The position numbers were made by a program, and so were the translations under genes. Below the pieces are notes generated by a model, which was given only the letters and a program-made list of their open reading frames with translations, searched no databases and had not been told where the DNA came from. This document shows, piece by piece, positions 41,652-51,253 of a stretch of 64,000 nucleotides of DNA (position 1 is the first letter of the stretch; each line of letters begins with the position of its first letter). Source of the DNA: Paenibacillus sp. FSL H8-0332 (GTDB taxonomy: Bacteria > Bacillota > Bacilli > Paenibacillales > Paenibacillaceae); contig NZ_CP150145.1 in assembly GCF_037963835.1 (NCBI RefSeq), positions 7,068,001 to 7,132,000 on the forward strand. Reading direction: 5' to 3'.

Positions 41652-43745
41652 TCAGCTCTGATCCTGTCCGGGGACATCAAAGGTCATCTGGTATGTATGC
41701 TCAAGATCCTTCATTCCAGTAAGCTTCGCCGGACTCTTCATGAAATCCAGCCGCAGAGATTGCAGCTTATCCAACAAATAATAGCTTTCTGTAACCATCT
41801 TCATTTCATAGTCTGTAAACGTAATTGATGAAGTGCCTGGCTGCTGCCTATAGTCTCCCGTTCCAGTCTTGCTCCACCACAGGAATGGAGAACCGTACTT
41901 CTCATGGAAAGATTTCATAAATTCCTTATTCTTAAACAAAGGTTCATCTGAATAAAAAGTGGCTATGGTTGTTAAGGGTGTCAATTGTAATTTCACTCTG
42001 ATCTTGTGTCCCGCTACGTTAAGCGTTTCTTGCGATGTTATGGTATGCGACTCCTGCTTCCAGTAACTTGCCCTCACATCGAAGGTGGTCTGAAGTGCCG
42101 GAGACTCCTGAATGTTGGAATCGTTGGCTCCCAGTGTGCGTAAATGGAACTCTACCTTAATCTTTGAAGGCGGGTCCGTCAAAGGAGTACTGAACGGAAG
42201 TCTGGCTATCGCATCTTTAATATGCTGCTCCGGGCTGCTGCTGCTGACCAGCGCGTGGGTCCGGCCGTTAATCACCTTGCCGGTAATACCATCCGTAATG
42301 ATGCATTCTACGAAATGAGGACCGTCAGAGAATAGTGACCTACCGCCGTCCACTCTCGCAGTATAGAAGAGAATCAATTGATTCTTGTCTGCCATGAAGC
42401 CTGTGATGTTGACCTGGTAACCGTCTTGTTCAATCTCCACATTCATCGGCACCAGAAGATTATGCCGGGTCACATACTCCGTCTGTTGTGCACCTATGCT
42501 CGTTAACGGCATCAGTGTCTCTCCTTGATCCGTTGGCGTTTCTACGCGTTCCCCCGCAGCAACGCCTTCTGCATGAGTACCAGCGGAATTGGCCACAGGT
42601 TCCGTGACAGCAGAGTCACCGGGTTCCCCAGAGACACCTGTAAGCATCACGATGCTGAGCAGAGCGACCAGAATTACAGCTGCTGCGGAGATGCGGTAGG
42701 AGCCTTTTTTGAAAGATTGAATCATACTGATTCTTCTTCGAATCTGTTGCCGCTGGTGCGGGTTAGAGAAATAAAGATGCCCCCTCCGCTCCCGGACTCG
42801 TGAGAAGCGCTTCAGGAACTCTACCAGAGTAAGCCCGTAATCAATTGCCTCCTCTTCTCCCAATACCTCCAGCACATAGGCGTCGCACGCAACCTCCCGA
42901 TCGATCTTCATCCGCCGGATCGCCAGCCACATCAGGGGATTGAACCAATGTATCGTTGCGGCTAGGCTCCCTAGCAGGTTCCACAGCATATCCCTCCGCT
43001 TGCAGTGGGCAAGCTCATGCGCGAGGATGTGCCGCAGCCGGGAAGCATCCAGTTCCCGCAGAGCTTGCTCCGGGACAAAGATCCAAGGACGCAGGAGTCC
43101 TGACAGATATGGGTTGTTAGCGGAACCTCCGGTATAGATAGGTATCGCTCTCCTTATTCCAAACTGGCGTCTGGTGGCAAGAACCACCTTAAGAATCTCC
43201 GGGGCATTCACCCGTCTAAGCCGTCTGCGTTCGCGGTGCATCCGCCTTATGTACAGGAGTCCATTCAGCAGCATAAGCATGACGCCCAGCAGCCAGATCC
43301 CTGTGCCTATCTTCAACCAGAGCGGATAGTCTACGGCTTGCACAGAGCTGCGGTTATCCGTTGCCGCTCCATCCTTCTGCCGGGCTGTGTCTGTCTGCCC
43401 TTGTGCATCCCAAGCGGTGTTATTAGCCGGATATATAGCCTGATCTCCCTCTCCGGGCGCAAGCTCCTGATAATCACCCTTAGAAGCTCCGGTGTCCGGC
43501 CCCTTGTCCAGGATAGTTGTTAACAAATGCTTACTATTGCCGAGAATATGCAACATGCTGACAGGGCTGTCCGGTACAGCAGGCAATAACAGCCGGGCGA
43601 TAACAAGCAACCACAGGAGGTAACGCACCCGGGCGTTGATGAATCTCCGCAGAACATTATGAATGAACAACACGGCCAGAATCACCATGCTTGCCGCCAA
43701 TGTCTGTTCTGCTATACCGGCAAACCATCCGTAGACCATATTCAT
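41652..43745 (-). CDS. BlaR1/MecR1-like M56 peptidase sensor with non-beta-lactam sensor domain
   Basis: A 697-residue protein. Helices near 10-25, 38-55 and 135-155 precede the M56 zinc protease domain with H-E-L-A-H (about residue 243). A further helix lies near 350-370. The outside C-terminal domain of about 300 residues is of DUF4179/DUF5643 type, not the penicillin-binding domain of BlaR1. The stop side of blaI overlaps its start by four bases. It should cleave the BlaI-like repressor after sensing an outside signal, but the signal is not a beta-lactam by this evidence, and no beta-lactamase is adjacent. Confidence 0.85.
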   Translation of the reverse strand: MNMVYGWFAGIAEQTLAASMVILAVLFIHNVLRRFINARVRYLLWLLVIARLLLPAVPDSPVSMLHILGNSKHLLTTILDKGPDTGASKGDYQELAPGEGDQAIYPANNTAWDAQGQTDTARQKDGAATDNRSSVQAVDYPLWLKIGTGIWLLGVMLMLLNGLLYIRRMHRERRRLRRVNAPEILKVVLATRRQFGIRRAIPIYTGGSANNPYLSGLLRPWIFVPEQALRELDASRLRHILAHELAHCKRRDMLWNLLGSLAATIHWFNPLMWLAIRRMKIDREVACDAYVLEVLGEEEAIDYGLTLVEFLKRFSRVRERRGHLYFSNPHQRQQIRRRISMIQSFKKGSYRISAAAVILVALLSIVMLTGVSGEPGDSAVTEPVANSAGTHAEGVAAGERVETPTDQGETLMPLTSIGAQQTEYVTRHNLLVPMNVEIEQDGYQVNITGFMADKNQLILFYTARVDGGRSLFSDGPHFVECIITDGITGKVINGRTHALVSSSSPEQHIKDAIARLPFSTPLTDPPSKIKVEFHLRTLGANDSNIQESPALQTTFDVRASYWKQESHTITSQETLNVAGHKIRVKLQLTPLTTIATFYSDEPLFKNKEFMKSFHEKYGSPFLWWSKTGTGDYRQQPGTSSITFTDYEMKMVTESYYLLDKLQSLRLDFMKSPAKLTGMKDLEHTYQMTFDVPGQDQS

Positions 43746-44149
43746 TCCTGCTTACCTGAGTTGCCGCTGGTGCCCTGCGACTTCTTCTCCTTGAGCAGCT
43801 GTTCGAGTTGTTCAATCTCCTGCTTGGACAGCTCAACATCCTCCAGGAAGCTGGTCACCATTAACTGGGTAGCTCCGCCAAAAACGCGCTTCAGGAAGGA
43901 GCGGCTCTCGGCCCGGACACACTCATTCTCTGACACCAGCGGATAATAGAGATAGCTCCGGCCGGATTTCTCATACGCTATCGCCTTCTTCTTAAGCAGC
44001 CGGGTGACGAAGGTGCGCACCGTCTGCTCGCTCCATTCCACAGATGCAGGCAGGAGCCGGGTGATTTGTTCCGAGGTGAGCGGATGATGCTCCCAGATAA
44101 TCTTCATAATTTCCCATTCAGCTTCTGAAATCTTCGGGGTTGTACTCAT
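43742..44149 (-). CDS. BlaI/MecI/CopY-family repressor
   Basis: From the ATG at 44149 (GGAG eight bases upstream) it has about 135 residues. The winged helix is at 5-75 (I-S-E-A-E-W-E-I-M-K-I-I-W, S-E-Q-T-V-R-T-F-V-T-R-L-L-K-K), then a dimerising helix with the usual cleavage region (R-S-F-L-K-R-V-F-G-G-A). It represses its own operon through the paired operators at 44178-44236. Partner of the M56 protein. Confidence 0.9.
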   Translation of the reverse strand: MSTTPKISEAEWEIMKIIWEHHPLTSEQITRLLPASVEWSEQTVRTFVTRLLKKKAIAYEKSGRSYLYYPLVSENECVRAESRSFLKRVFGGATQLMVTSFLEDVELSKQEIEQLEQLLKEKKSQGTSGNSGKQE

Positions 44150-44177
44150 CATAACAGCTCCATTCCGTGGCGGCGGC

Positions 44178-44243
44178 ATTCAATCTACAAGTGTAAATAC
44201 AAGCTCTGTTCTATACATTACACTTGTAGATTGAATTTGTCAA
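44178..44243 (-). promoter_or_regulatory. Promoter with two BlaI-type operators
   Basis: Two 19-bp copies in inverted orientation (44178-44196 and 44218-44236) each contain TACA-N2-TGTA, the BlaI/MecI half-site pair. The promoter TTGACA (44243-44238), 17 bp, TAATGT (44220-44215) encloses one operator in its spacer and has the other downstream. Confidence 0.8.
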
Positions 44244-44311
44244 ATATGCCCACATTGTGATGATTGAACGCGAAACGACACCCAAAGTGGCTAAGTGGCC
44301 GTAACCATAGC

Positions 44312-44338
44312 AAAAAGCACAAGCCAGCGGCTTGTACT
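44312..44338 (-). terminator. Terminator of the PAP2/SLH gene
   Basis: The stem agtacaagcc / ggcttgtgct is followed by TTTTTGC on the minus strand, 50 bp past the stop codon. Confidence 0.75.
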
Positions 44339-44388
44339 TCCTGCATCCTATTCATAAGACTTACTTACTCCTGTCACTCAGTTGCAGC

Positions 44389-46971
44389 TTACAAGCCCGC
44401 CATCAAAGCCTTAACCGAACTGTCGCTCTCCAGCGCGCGGATAATCACGGCCACCGCTTCGGCGCGGGTAGCCTGACTCTTTGGAGCGAACGCTGAAGCA
44501 GAGATGCCCTTCACCAGGTTAGCAGAAGTGGCCTGGCGGATGGCGTTAGCTGCCCAGTAGCTGCTGCTGACATCCTTGAAGCTCGCCGGAATGCCAGTCT
44601 GGAGCACACCGAGATCAAGCACACGGCCGATAATCGTGACCATCTCAGCGCGGGTAATGGTCGCTCCCGGCTTGAAGCTGCCGTCTGCGTAGCCGGTTAC
44701 GATGCCTTTATCGGCCAAGGCACCGATATAGCCTGCCGCCCAATTGGAGGCAGTATCCCCAAATTTAGAGGCCGCCGATGTAGTGCCTAGCCCGAAGGAA
44801 CGGGCGATCATCGCTGCGAATTCAGCTCTGGTCACCGGTGCATTAGGACGGAAGGAGCCGTCCGCATAGCCGCTGATGATCTGCAGCTTCACGGCTGTAG
44901 CGATGGTGCTGCTGCCCCAGTGTCCTGCGGTATCCTTGAAGCTGATGCTCTGATTCTTCGTGGCTGTAATAGCTTCAGTCACGGTCTTGTACACCGCTTC
45001 TCTGCTCACCACTCCGGATTGGAACGGGTTAACGCCGCTCTGTGGCTGTTTTTCCGGTTCAGCAGGAGTAGTGCTGCCATTCCCTGGAGTGGTACCGGTG
45101 GTCCCTGGTACCGTGCCGGTATTTCCAGCTGGAGTACCCGGCGTTCCGCCTGGATTACCGCCGCCAGTTCCTCCGCTTGTCGTATCTGTAATACTAAGCG
45201 CGATCTGATCGCTCAGGTACACTACCTGGGCGTTATATTTGCTTGGCAATCCTTCAACCTGCACGGAAGTAAACTGCCCGCTGCGCTGGCTGACGCCATG
45301 CGTAAGGAGCGGAATCAGGCCGCTGCCTGGAACGTAGCTGTTCCCGAAGTTCACCTTCAGCTTCCCGTCAGCCTTCACCGCACCCTTAACCTCAAGGATA
45401 TCGTTTGCTCCAGTAAGGCCCAGTACAAGCGTACCTTCGGAGGCCTGGGTGAAGCTGCCGCCGATCACCATTTTACCGTAGACGTTCTCAACTACAGAAC
45501 CGCCGGTATTCGTCACATTCCCTTTGCCGAAGGCTGTTGCCGAGTCTCCTTCCAGGACACCTGCGTTCACCTCTGTACCACCGGAATACGTGTTGCTGCC
45601 CGCCAGCTTAAGCGTGCCTGTACCCTCCTTGGTCAGTCCGCCCGTCCCGGAGATATCATTGCGCCAGCGGTCTGCAGCGTGGAAGCCGCCCTTCGCAGCG
45701 TCCATCGCTACCGTTACATGCTCAGCGAATGCACCGTACCCGTCGGCAGCGGCGAACAGGTTCAATCGTCCCCAGCCTTCGGGATCATCCAGCAGTGGAT
45801 AACCGGAGGGGAGTGCCGTTGTTACGAGAACTGCTCTACGCTGATCCGCACTCAGGTAAGGCAGGCGGGTCTCCAGCAAGACCTCTGCTCCCTTAGGAGC
45901 AACGGCAGGCTCAGTATTAGAGTGAATCTGCGGGAAGCCGTAGGTCAGCCGCTGGGTATACTGGGCCTTATTCTTCGCATAATCGGTGAACCGATCTTCT
46001 GCGGTACCTGTCTGTGTAAGCAGCACTTCATGAGCCTGAGTATAGGCCGCCTGCTTCAGCGCCGTATTATCCGGGTCTGTCAGTGCCCCTGCTGCGAAGG
46101 CCATCGCCGTCACCCGTCCGCCCATAACATCCAGCGGTGAGTGCATCCCGGCGACGACACGGTTGTTGCCCATCTCCGAGGCCCGGGCCATCAGCTCCTG
46201 GAAGCGCTCAGGTACGGAATACGCCAGAGCCAACGCAGCTAGATAGGAAGCGTTGGTATGTCCGCTCGGGAAGCCGCCGTCTGTGGCAGGCGTACTACTT
46301 CTCGCCGGCACCAGCGTCGGCACGATAACAGAGGTATCCTTCCAGCGGAATGGACGCATGTAGCTATAGAATTTCTTGGCCTGACTCGTTGAAGCATAAT
46401 TGCCGCGGACGATTCCGATCAGGTCGACCATTTTGCCCAAGCTGGAACTGGAATCGCCGGCCTTGTTGCTGTCATTGCCATCATTGTATTTCACGGAAGT
46501 CGCATCATCTGGGATGCTGTTAATGGTCGTGTAGGTTCCTGACATCGTACGGTACACCTCAGACAACGGACCAAGGCCGTCAGCCGCTCCATAGGTCTGG
46601 TTCCGCCGGTCATCGTAATACGCCGCCTGCTCCTCTGCCGGAGTGCGGGTCTTTGACAGATCAGCCACATATTGAATGTTGTAATCCAGCACATCGTTGT
46701 TCAGCTTCGTTCCGGTATCCCAGGTGGCGCCCGGTGTCCAAAGATCCAGGAAGCCGGAGAGAACACCGATCGAGGGGTTGGAATACACCGCCGTATTCAC
46801 AGGTGTGTTATTCTTATAAGTATCTACGAAATGTCCCCATGCCGGAGCAGCCGGCAGCCCGGTTAATGAATTACCCGTGGCCGCCTCTGCAGGATGTACC
46901 GCGATCGAATTCGTGAGGAGTACCAGACCTGCCGTAACAGACAACAGCTTTCTTTTCGACTTCAAGTTCAA
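44389..46971 (-). CDS. Cell-wall-anchored PAP2 acid phosphatase with SLH domains
   Basis: The best start is TTG at 46971, nine bases after AGGGG; an upstream ATG at 47052 would put about 27 extra residues before the signal peptide. The signal peptide ends H-P-A-E-A-A. The class A/PAP2 phosphatase domain has K-F-Y-S-Y-M-R-P, P-S-G-H-T-N-A-S and N-R-V-V-A-G-M-H-S-P-L-D. An autotransporter-associated beta-strand repeat follows (L-K-L-A-G-S-N-T-Y-S-G-G-T), then a Gly/Pro/Thr linker and three SLH units at the C-terminus. It probably removes phosphate from outside esters while bound to wall polymer. Confidence 0.9.
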   Translation of the reverse strand: MNLKSKRKLLSVTAGLVLLTNSIAVHPAEAATGNSLTGLPAAPAWGHFVDTYKNNTPVNTAVYSNPSIGVLSGFLDLWTPGATWDTGTKLNNDVLDYNIQYVADLSKTRTPAEEQAAYYDDRRNQTYGAADGLGPLSEVYRTMSGTYTTINSIPDDATSVKYNDGNDSNKAGDSSSSLGKMVDLIGIVRGNYASTSQAKKFYSYMRPFRWKDTSVIVPTLVPARSSTPATDGGFPSGHTNASYLAALALAYSVPERFQELMARASEMGNNRVVAGMHSPLDVMGGRVTAMAFAAGALTDPDNTALKQAAYTQAHEVLLTQTGTAEDRFTDYAKNKAQYTQRLTYGFPQIHSNTEPAVAPKGAEVLLETRLPYLSADQRRAVLVTTALPSGYPLLDDPEGWGRLNLFAAADGYGAFAEHVTVAMDAAKGGFHAADRWRNDISGTGGLTKEGTGTLKLAGSNTYSGGTEVNAGVLEGDSATAFGKGNVTNTGGSVVENVYGKMVIGGSFTQASEGTLVLGLTGANDILEVKGAVKADGKLKVNFGNSYVPGSGLIPLLTHGVSQRSGQFTSVQVEGLPSKYNAQVVYLSDQIALSITDTTSGGTGGGNPGGTPGTPAGNTGTVPGTTGTTPGNGSTTPAEPEKQPQSGVNPFQSGVVSREAVYKTVTEAITATKNQSISFKDTAGHWGSSTIATAVKLQIISGYADGSFRPNAPVTRAEFAAMIARSFGLGTTSAASKFGDTASNWAAGYIGALADKGIVTGYADGSFKPGATITRAEMVTIIGRVLDLGVLQTGIPASFKDVSSSYWAANAIRQATSANLVKGISASAFAPKSQATRAEAVAVIIRALESDSSVKALMAGL

Positions 46972-47179
46972 TGTGTCAGCCCCTATCTTGTTATTTTGAT
47001 TGCCTGAATCGGACTCAATATAGCACCTGCCTCCACCGCTGCTCAATAACACAATTTCGCAATTCTATGATTTTGGGAACAATTCAGCTTTTTTCCGGCC
47101 ATTTAACATTGATTTAACATGAATCCCGAACAGATTTGTGAGGGGCTAGTGTATAATCCGCCTGGGAGGAGAATACATC

Positions 47180-49540
47180 TTGCGAAAATGGAACTCTGCC
47201 TTTGCCGCCCTAGCCGCTTCATACATCTCTGTTGTGTTAGTCATTGTCCTCTTACTCTGCTCTGCCTTCTATCTGTATTTCTCGAACCATTATAAGGAAG
47301 AGCTTCAGGGCCGCAACCGGCTCATCCTTGACAATACCGCCCGTACCCTTGAAGCCTCCGTGCTTCAGCGGGTGCAGCAGATCTATCTGGAAGTCTCACT
47401 GAACCAGCGGGCTGCGCTCCGTATGCTGCCAGATGCTTCACTTCCAGCGAATCTCAGCAAGGTGAGCAGTCTCCAGGAGTCGCTGAACATGCAGGTATCC
47501 AATCATTCGGACCTGATACAAGCCGTACATCTATATGCTCCCAGGCAGCATCTCCTGCTGTCCTCGCTGTATGGGCTGAAATTCCGTGCGGATCAGCAGG
47601 CGGGTGCCGCCTACTGGATGGATTGGGTGAACGGCATGAACCTTAATTCCCGTAACAGCCTCTGGACAGAGGCCCGGTTCGTGCCGGACGATATCGTCTC
47701 CAGCATCCCCGGCGGCAGCGGCAGCCAGCTGATCACCTATGTGCACAGCTATCCGTTCCAGTCCCCCGGGGCAGCCAGTGAGCTGCTGATTGCCATTGAT
47801 CTGAAGGAGAGTGCGCTGCGCGCCATTCTGCAGAATATGATGCCTGCCCGCTATCAGAGCAGCTTCATTGCTACGCCCTCCGGCGGGATTGTGGCCGGCT
47901 CGAATCCGGATGCTGCGGCCCAGGCCGATACCTATGCTGCCAGTATCTCGAATGCGCTAGCCTCTCCTGAGACATCCGGGAACATGAGCCAGGAGATCGG
48001 AGGCAGCACCTACGTGATCTCCTATCAGGACCTGCCGACCACCGGGTGGAAGCTCTTCAGTGCGGCTCCGGCGAACCTGTTCTATGAGAAATGGCTCGTT
48101 GTCCAGAGGGTCATTCTCTCCTTGTGTCTGCTTGCTATATTGGTAGGAATCTGTCTGTCCGGCATTCTGGCCAAATTGAATTACAGTCCGCTTAAGCGGC
48201 TGCTTCGCACTATTAAGGACCTCTACGGCCCGGGGCCTGAGGTGCCAGGAGTGCGGGGACAAGCCCTTAACGAATTCGGAATTATTGATTCCGCCTTCAA
48301 CCGTCTGAACAACAAAGTGACCACACTGGAGGGGACGCTTGAGGCCAGCAGTCCGCATATCCGGCAGAACATGATCCTGAATCTCCTACAGGACAGCCCT
48401 GCCCCAGGCAGCGTAACCGTAGATCCGCAATTCCTGGGACTCTCTCCGGAGCACCGTCATTACTGCTGCCTGCTCCTCAACACCCGTGGAGCCTACGCCC
48501 GCATGAGTCTAAGCGGCTTGCAGGCAGCCATGAGCGGGATGACCGGGACGCTTGAGGCGATCCGGCTTCACGGAAGCCGAATTCTGGCCGAGGAGCTGCC
48601 GGACAAGCAGACGGTTGTCATTATCGGCGCGCGCGAAGCCTCCGGGACGCTGCTCGAACAGCTCTCGGACCGGATTACAGCAGCGGCGGAGCAGCATTTC
48701 CAGCTGAATATTCAGCTCTCGCAGGGCTGCTGGGTGGATGCCATCAGCCTTCTCCACACAAGCTACGCTGAAGCGCAGACCTTAATGAAATATGCTTATT
48801 TTCTGCCGGAGAGCAGGGTCTTGAAGGACCGGGAGCTGCTGAAGAGGGAGCAGAGTCTTGACGAGATTCCGCAGCCTGTGCTGATGAGATTCAAGGACAA
48901 GCTGCAGAACCGGCAGCTGGATGAGACTCTGGCCGCGCTGGAGCAGCTGATAGCCGTCATGCGGGAAGGCAGCTACCCGGCGGATTATTGCCACTTCGTG
49001 CTGGCGAACACCGTATTTATGTACTCAGATTATCTGAAAAGCATCCGCTACACCCCTTCCGCGCACGGGCCTCTGGATCTGTATAACGAATACATTGCCC
49101 TGCCGGATATCCGGCATTTGCAGGAGTGGTTCGCCGCCTCCATCGGCACCTTCATTATGGAGACGCAGAAGCGGAACAGTGACCGTGCACTCTCGACCAT
49201 TGAAGCGGCCAAGGCCTATATCGGGGAGCATCTGTCCGGGGATCTATCGCTGGATGCCGTATCCGCCAAGGTCTTCATCAGTCCCAAGTATCTAAGCAAG
49301 CTGTTCAAGGAAGAGCTGGGGATCACCTACACCGACTATATCACCGGCATACGGATGGAAGAGGCCCGGCGGCTGATCGAGAAGAACAATATGTCGATCG
49401 AACAAATTGCCGGCAAGGTCGGTTATGGAACGACTCCATACTTCATCAAGCGCTTCAAGGAGATCTACGGCTGTACGCCGGGGAATTATCTGCGAACCGT
49501 GAATACACTGCCGCCGCAGGCGGAGATTAGCATAGGATAA
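47180..49540 (+). CDS. AraC-family regulator with membrane-bound Cache-type sensor
   Basis: A 786-residue protein starting with TTG after GGGAGGAG. TM helices lie near 10-32 and 305-327 and enclose an outside dCache-like domain. A cytoplasmic linker of about 330 residues follows, then two AraC helix-turn-helix motifs near 680-775 (L-D-A-V-S-A-K-V-F-I-S-P-K-Y-L-S-K-L-F-K and I-A-G-K-V-G-Y-G-T-T-P-Y-F-I-K-R-F-K). This type is abundant in Paenibacillus and couples an outside carbohydrate signal to nearby genes. The binding lipoprotein gene follows 12 bp later. Confidence 0.9.
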   Translation: MRKWNSAFAALAASYISVVLVIVLLLCSAFYLYFSNHYKEELQGRNRLILDNTARTLEASVLQRVQQIYLEVSLNQRAALRMLPDASLPANLSKVSSLQESLNMQVSNHSDLIQAVHLYAPRQHLLLSSLYGLKFRADQQAGAAYWMDWVNGMNLNSRNSLWTEARFVPDDIVSSIPGGSGSQLITYVHSYPFQSPGAASELLIAIDLKESALRAILQNMMPARYQSSFIATPSGGIVAGSNPDAAAQADTYAASISNALASPETSGNMSQEIGGSTYVISYQDLPTTGWKLFSAAPANLFYEKWLVVQRVILSLCLLAILVGICLSGILAKLNYSPLKRLLRTIKDLYGPGPEVPGVRGQALNEFGIIDSAFNRLNNKVTTLEGTLEASSPHIRQNMILNLLQDSPAPGSVTVDPQFLGLSPEHRHYCCLLLNTRGAYARMSLSGLQAAMSGMTGTLEAIRLHGSRILAEELPDKQTVVIIGAREASGTLLEQLSDRITAAAEQHFQLNIQLSQGCWVDAISLLHTSYAEAQTLMKYAYFLPESRVLKDRELLKREQSLDEIPQPVLMRFKDKLQNRQLDETLAALEQLIAVMREGSYPADYCHFVLANTVFMYSDYLKSIRYTPSAHGPLDLYNEYIALPDIRHLQEWFAASIGTFIMETQKRNSDRALSTIEAAKAYIGEHLSGDLSLDAVSAKVFISPKYLSKLFKEELGITYTDYITGIRMEEARRLIEKNNMSIEQIAGKVGYGTTPYFIKRFKEIYGCTPGNYLRTVNTLPPQAEISIG

Positions 49541-49552
49541 GGAGGGTGCCTT

Positions 49553-51214
49553 ATGTATATGTATAAAAGATTAATGCTCTTGCCCCTCCTGGGGCTGATC
49601 TGCGGCTGCAGCGGGCAGCCAGCTTCACTCTCGTCTGCGCCTGGACAAGAGCTGCTGGATACATCCGTTTCCGCTTCTGATTCTGTTGATTCTGCTGATT
49701 CTGCTGTTCTTGCTGCCTCTGCCCCGAAGCTCAAAATCTCCTGGACCATGCATCAGAATCTGCCGGTTGCGGAGGATGCCGTAATGGTGCGGGAGCTGGA
49801 GCAGAAGTTCAAGGTAGATCTGGACTTCTGGAATCTGCCGAATAACAAATACGAATCCCTGCTCGACCAGAGGCTGGTGCAAGGCAGCATTCCCGACCTG
49901 TTCCGGGTCCGGCAGACCCAGGATCTGCTGAAGTACCAGCAGCAAGGCGTGCTCGCCCCTATTCCTGAGGAACTGCTGAACACCTACGCTCCCAATATTC
50001 TTAAGGCCATCCGCGAGAATGCACCCGCCTATCAGCAATATGGCCGCATTAACGGGGCCTATTACGGCATTCCGGTCATTAACCCTACCAACATCTATCG
50101 GGTCCCTGTGGTCTACCGGCAGGATTGGCTGGACAAGCTCGGCCTTAAGGTGCCGGACACCTTGGCCGATTTCGAGAAATTCATCTATGCGGCTACGAAC
50201 GAAGACCCGGACGGCAACGGTATCCGGGACACCTACGGCTTGTCGCAGGAGGGCATGAATGTGGTCTTCGGCGCATTCGGGCAGATGGTCTTCACGGATC
50301 AGCTCTACTTCAGCCGGAAGGATCAGGGGCTGGTCATTGGCGCTCTGGAGCCGGATATGCAGGAAGCACTGCGTTATCTCCGCAAATGGTACAAGGACGG
50401 GGTCATTGATCCCGAGTTCATCACCGGGGAGAATAGCGGAGGCTACAAGCATCTGTCGCACGCCTTCATTAACGGACGGATCGGCATGACCTCCATGGGC
50501 AATTATTATCACTGGACACAGGCAGGAGATTATACGGACTGGAAACTGGATGACCAGAAGGCAGCCAGGCTGGTTCCGGTAGAAGCAATGTTTAACGTCA
50601 AGGAGTTAACCGCGAAGCATCCGCAGGCCAAGATCGCTTTCGGGCGGCCGGTTAGCGGTCCGGACGGCAAACGCGGCTCCAAAGCCTACGATATGCTGAT
50701 GAGCTTCACCGCCATTGGCGCGGATGCTACCCAGGAGCCGGGCAAGCTGGAGAAGATCCTCCAGCTGCTGGACTACGTCAGCGCAAATCCTGACCCCGAT
50801 GAGGCGGCATCTCTGCAGTATGGTATTCAGGGGACACACTGGGACTGGGCCGGAACGGACAAGAAGGACATCATCCTGCTGCCGCCGTATAACCATATGT
50901 TCAGCTACCAGAATACGATCGGCGCGGGGATCGGCATGACCCTGCCCATCCTTCCTGCCGGACGGAGCGAGCAATGGGCGGCAACCCTGGGGCTGGATCA
51001 CGACGGCATCTATAATGCCCTGGAGGTGGCTACGCCCTCTCTGATCAGGAACAGCCCTGGGCTTATTAAGCTAAGAGACCAGGCGTATATTGCCTTCATC
51101 ACCGGAGAGCGTACGCTTGAGGAATTCGGAGAGTTCGTGGAGGAGTTCCTGGCGTCGGGCGGAGCGGAGGTACTGGCGGAAGCAAATGATTCCTATAAGA
51201 AGCTTGATCCATAA
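49553..51214 (+). CDS. Solute-binding lipoprotein (LplA type)
   Basis: A 553-residue binding protein. The signal peptide ends L-L-G-L-I-C-G-C-S-G, with lipobox Cys near residue 20. A Ser/Asp-rich linker leads into the family 1 fold (L-K-I-S-W-T-M-H, P-D-L-F-R-V-R, Y-G-I-P-V-I-N, E-D-P-D-G-N-G-I-R-D-T-Y-G-L). The D-P-D-G-N-G-I motif is typical of LplA/YtcQ-like proteins. No permease gene is in the operon, so it must share a transporter or act as sensor partner of the AraC protein upstream. Confidence 0.9.
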   Translation: MYMYKRLMLLPLLGLICGCSGQPASLSSAPGQELLDTSVSASDSVDSADSAVLAASAPKLKISWTMHQNLPVAEDAVMVRELEQKFKVDLDFWNLPNNKYESLLDQRLVQGSIPDLFRVRQTQDLLKYQQQGVLAPIPEELLNTYAPNILKAIRENAPAYQQYGRINGAYYGIPVINPTNIYRVPVVYRQDWLDKLGLKVPDTLADFEKFIYAATNEDPDGNGIRDTYGLSQEGMNVVFGAFGQMVFTDQLYFSRKDQGLVIGALEPDMQEALRYLRKWYKDGVIDPEFITGENSGGYKHLSHAFINGRIGMTSMGNYYHWTQAGDYTDWKLDDQKAARLVPVEAMFNVKELTAKHPQAKIAFGRPVSGPDGKRGSKAYDMLMSFTAIGADATQEPGKLEKILQLLDYVSANPDPDEAASLQYGIQGTHWDWAGTDKKDIILLPPYNHMFSYQNTIGAGIGMTLPILPAGRSEQWAATLGLDHDGIYNALEVATPSLIRNSPGLIKLRDQAYIAFITGERTLEEFGEFVEEFLASGGAEVLAEANDSYKKLDP

Positions 51215-51216
51215 GT

Positions 51217-51250
51217 AGAAACGGTACCATCCTTTTAAAGGACGGTACCG
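51217..51250. terminator. Bidirectional terminator between converging genes
   Basis: The stem acggtaccatcctt / aaggacggtaccgt (one mismatch) lies between the lipoprotein stop and the ABC operon stop. A related hairpin lies at about 56485-56515. Confidence 0.75.
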
Positions 51251-51253
51251 TCA

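Noticed and set aside
44920..46140. 406-codon plus-strand ORF
   Set aside because: Antisense to the PAP2/SLH gene, with no ribosome site, biased composition and no family signal.
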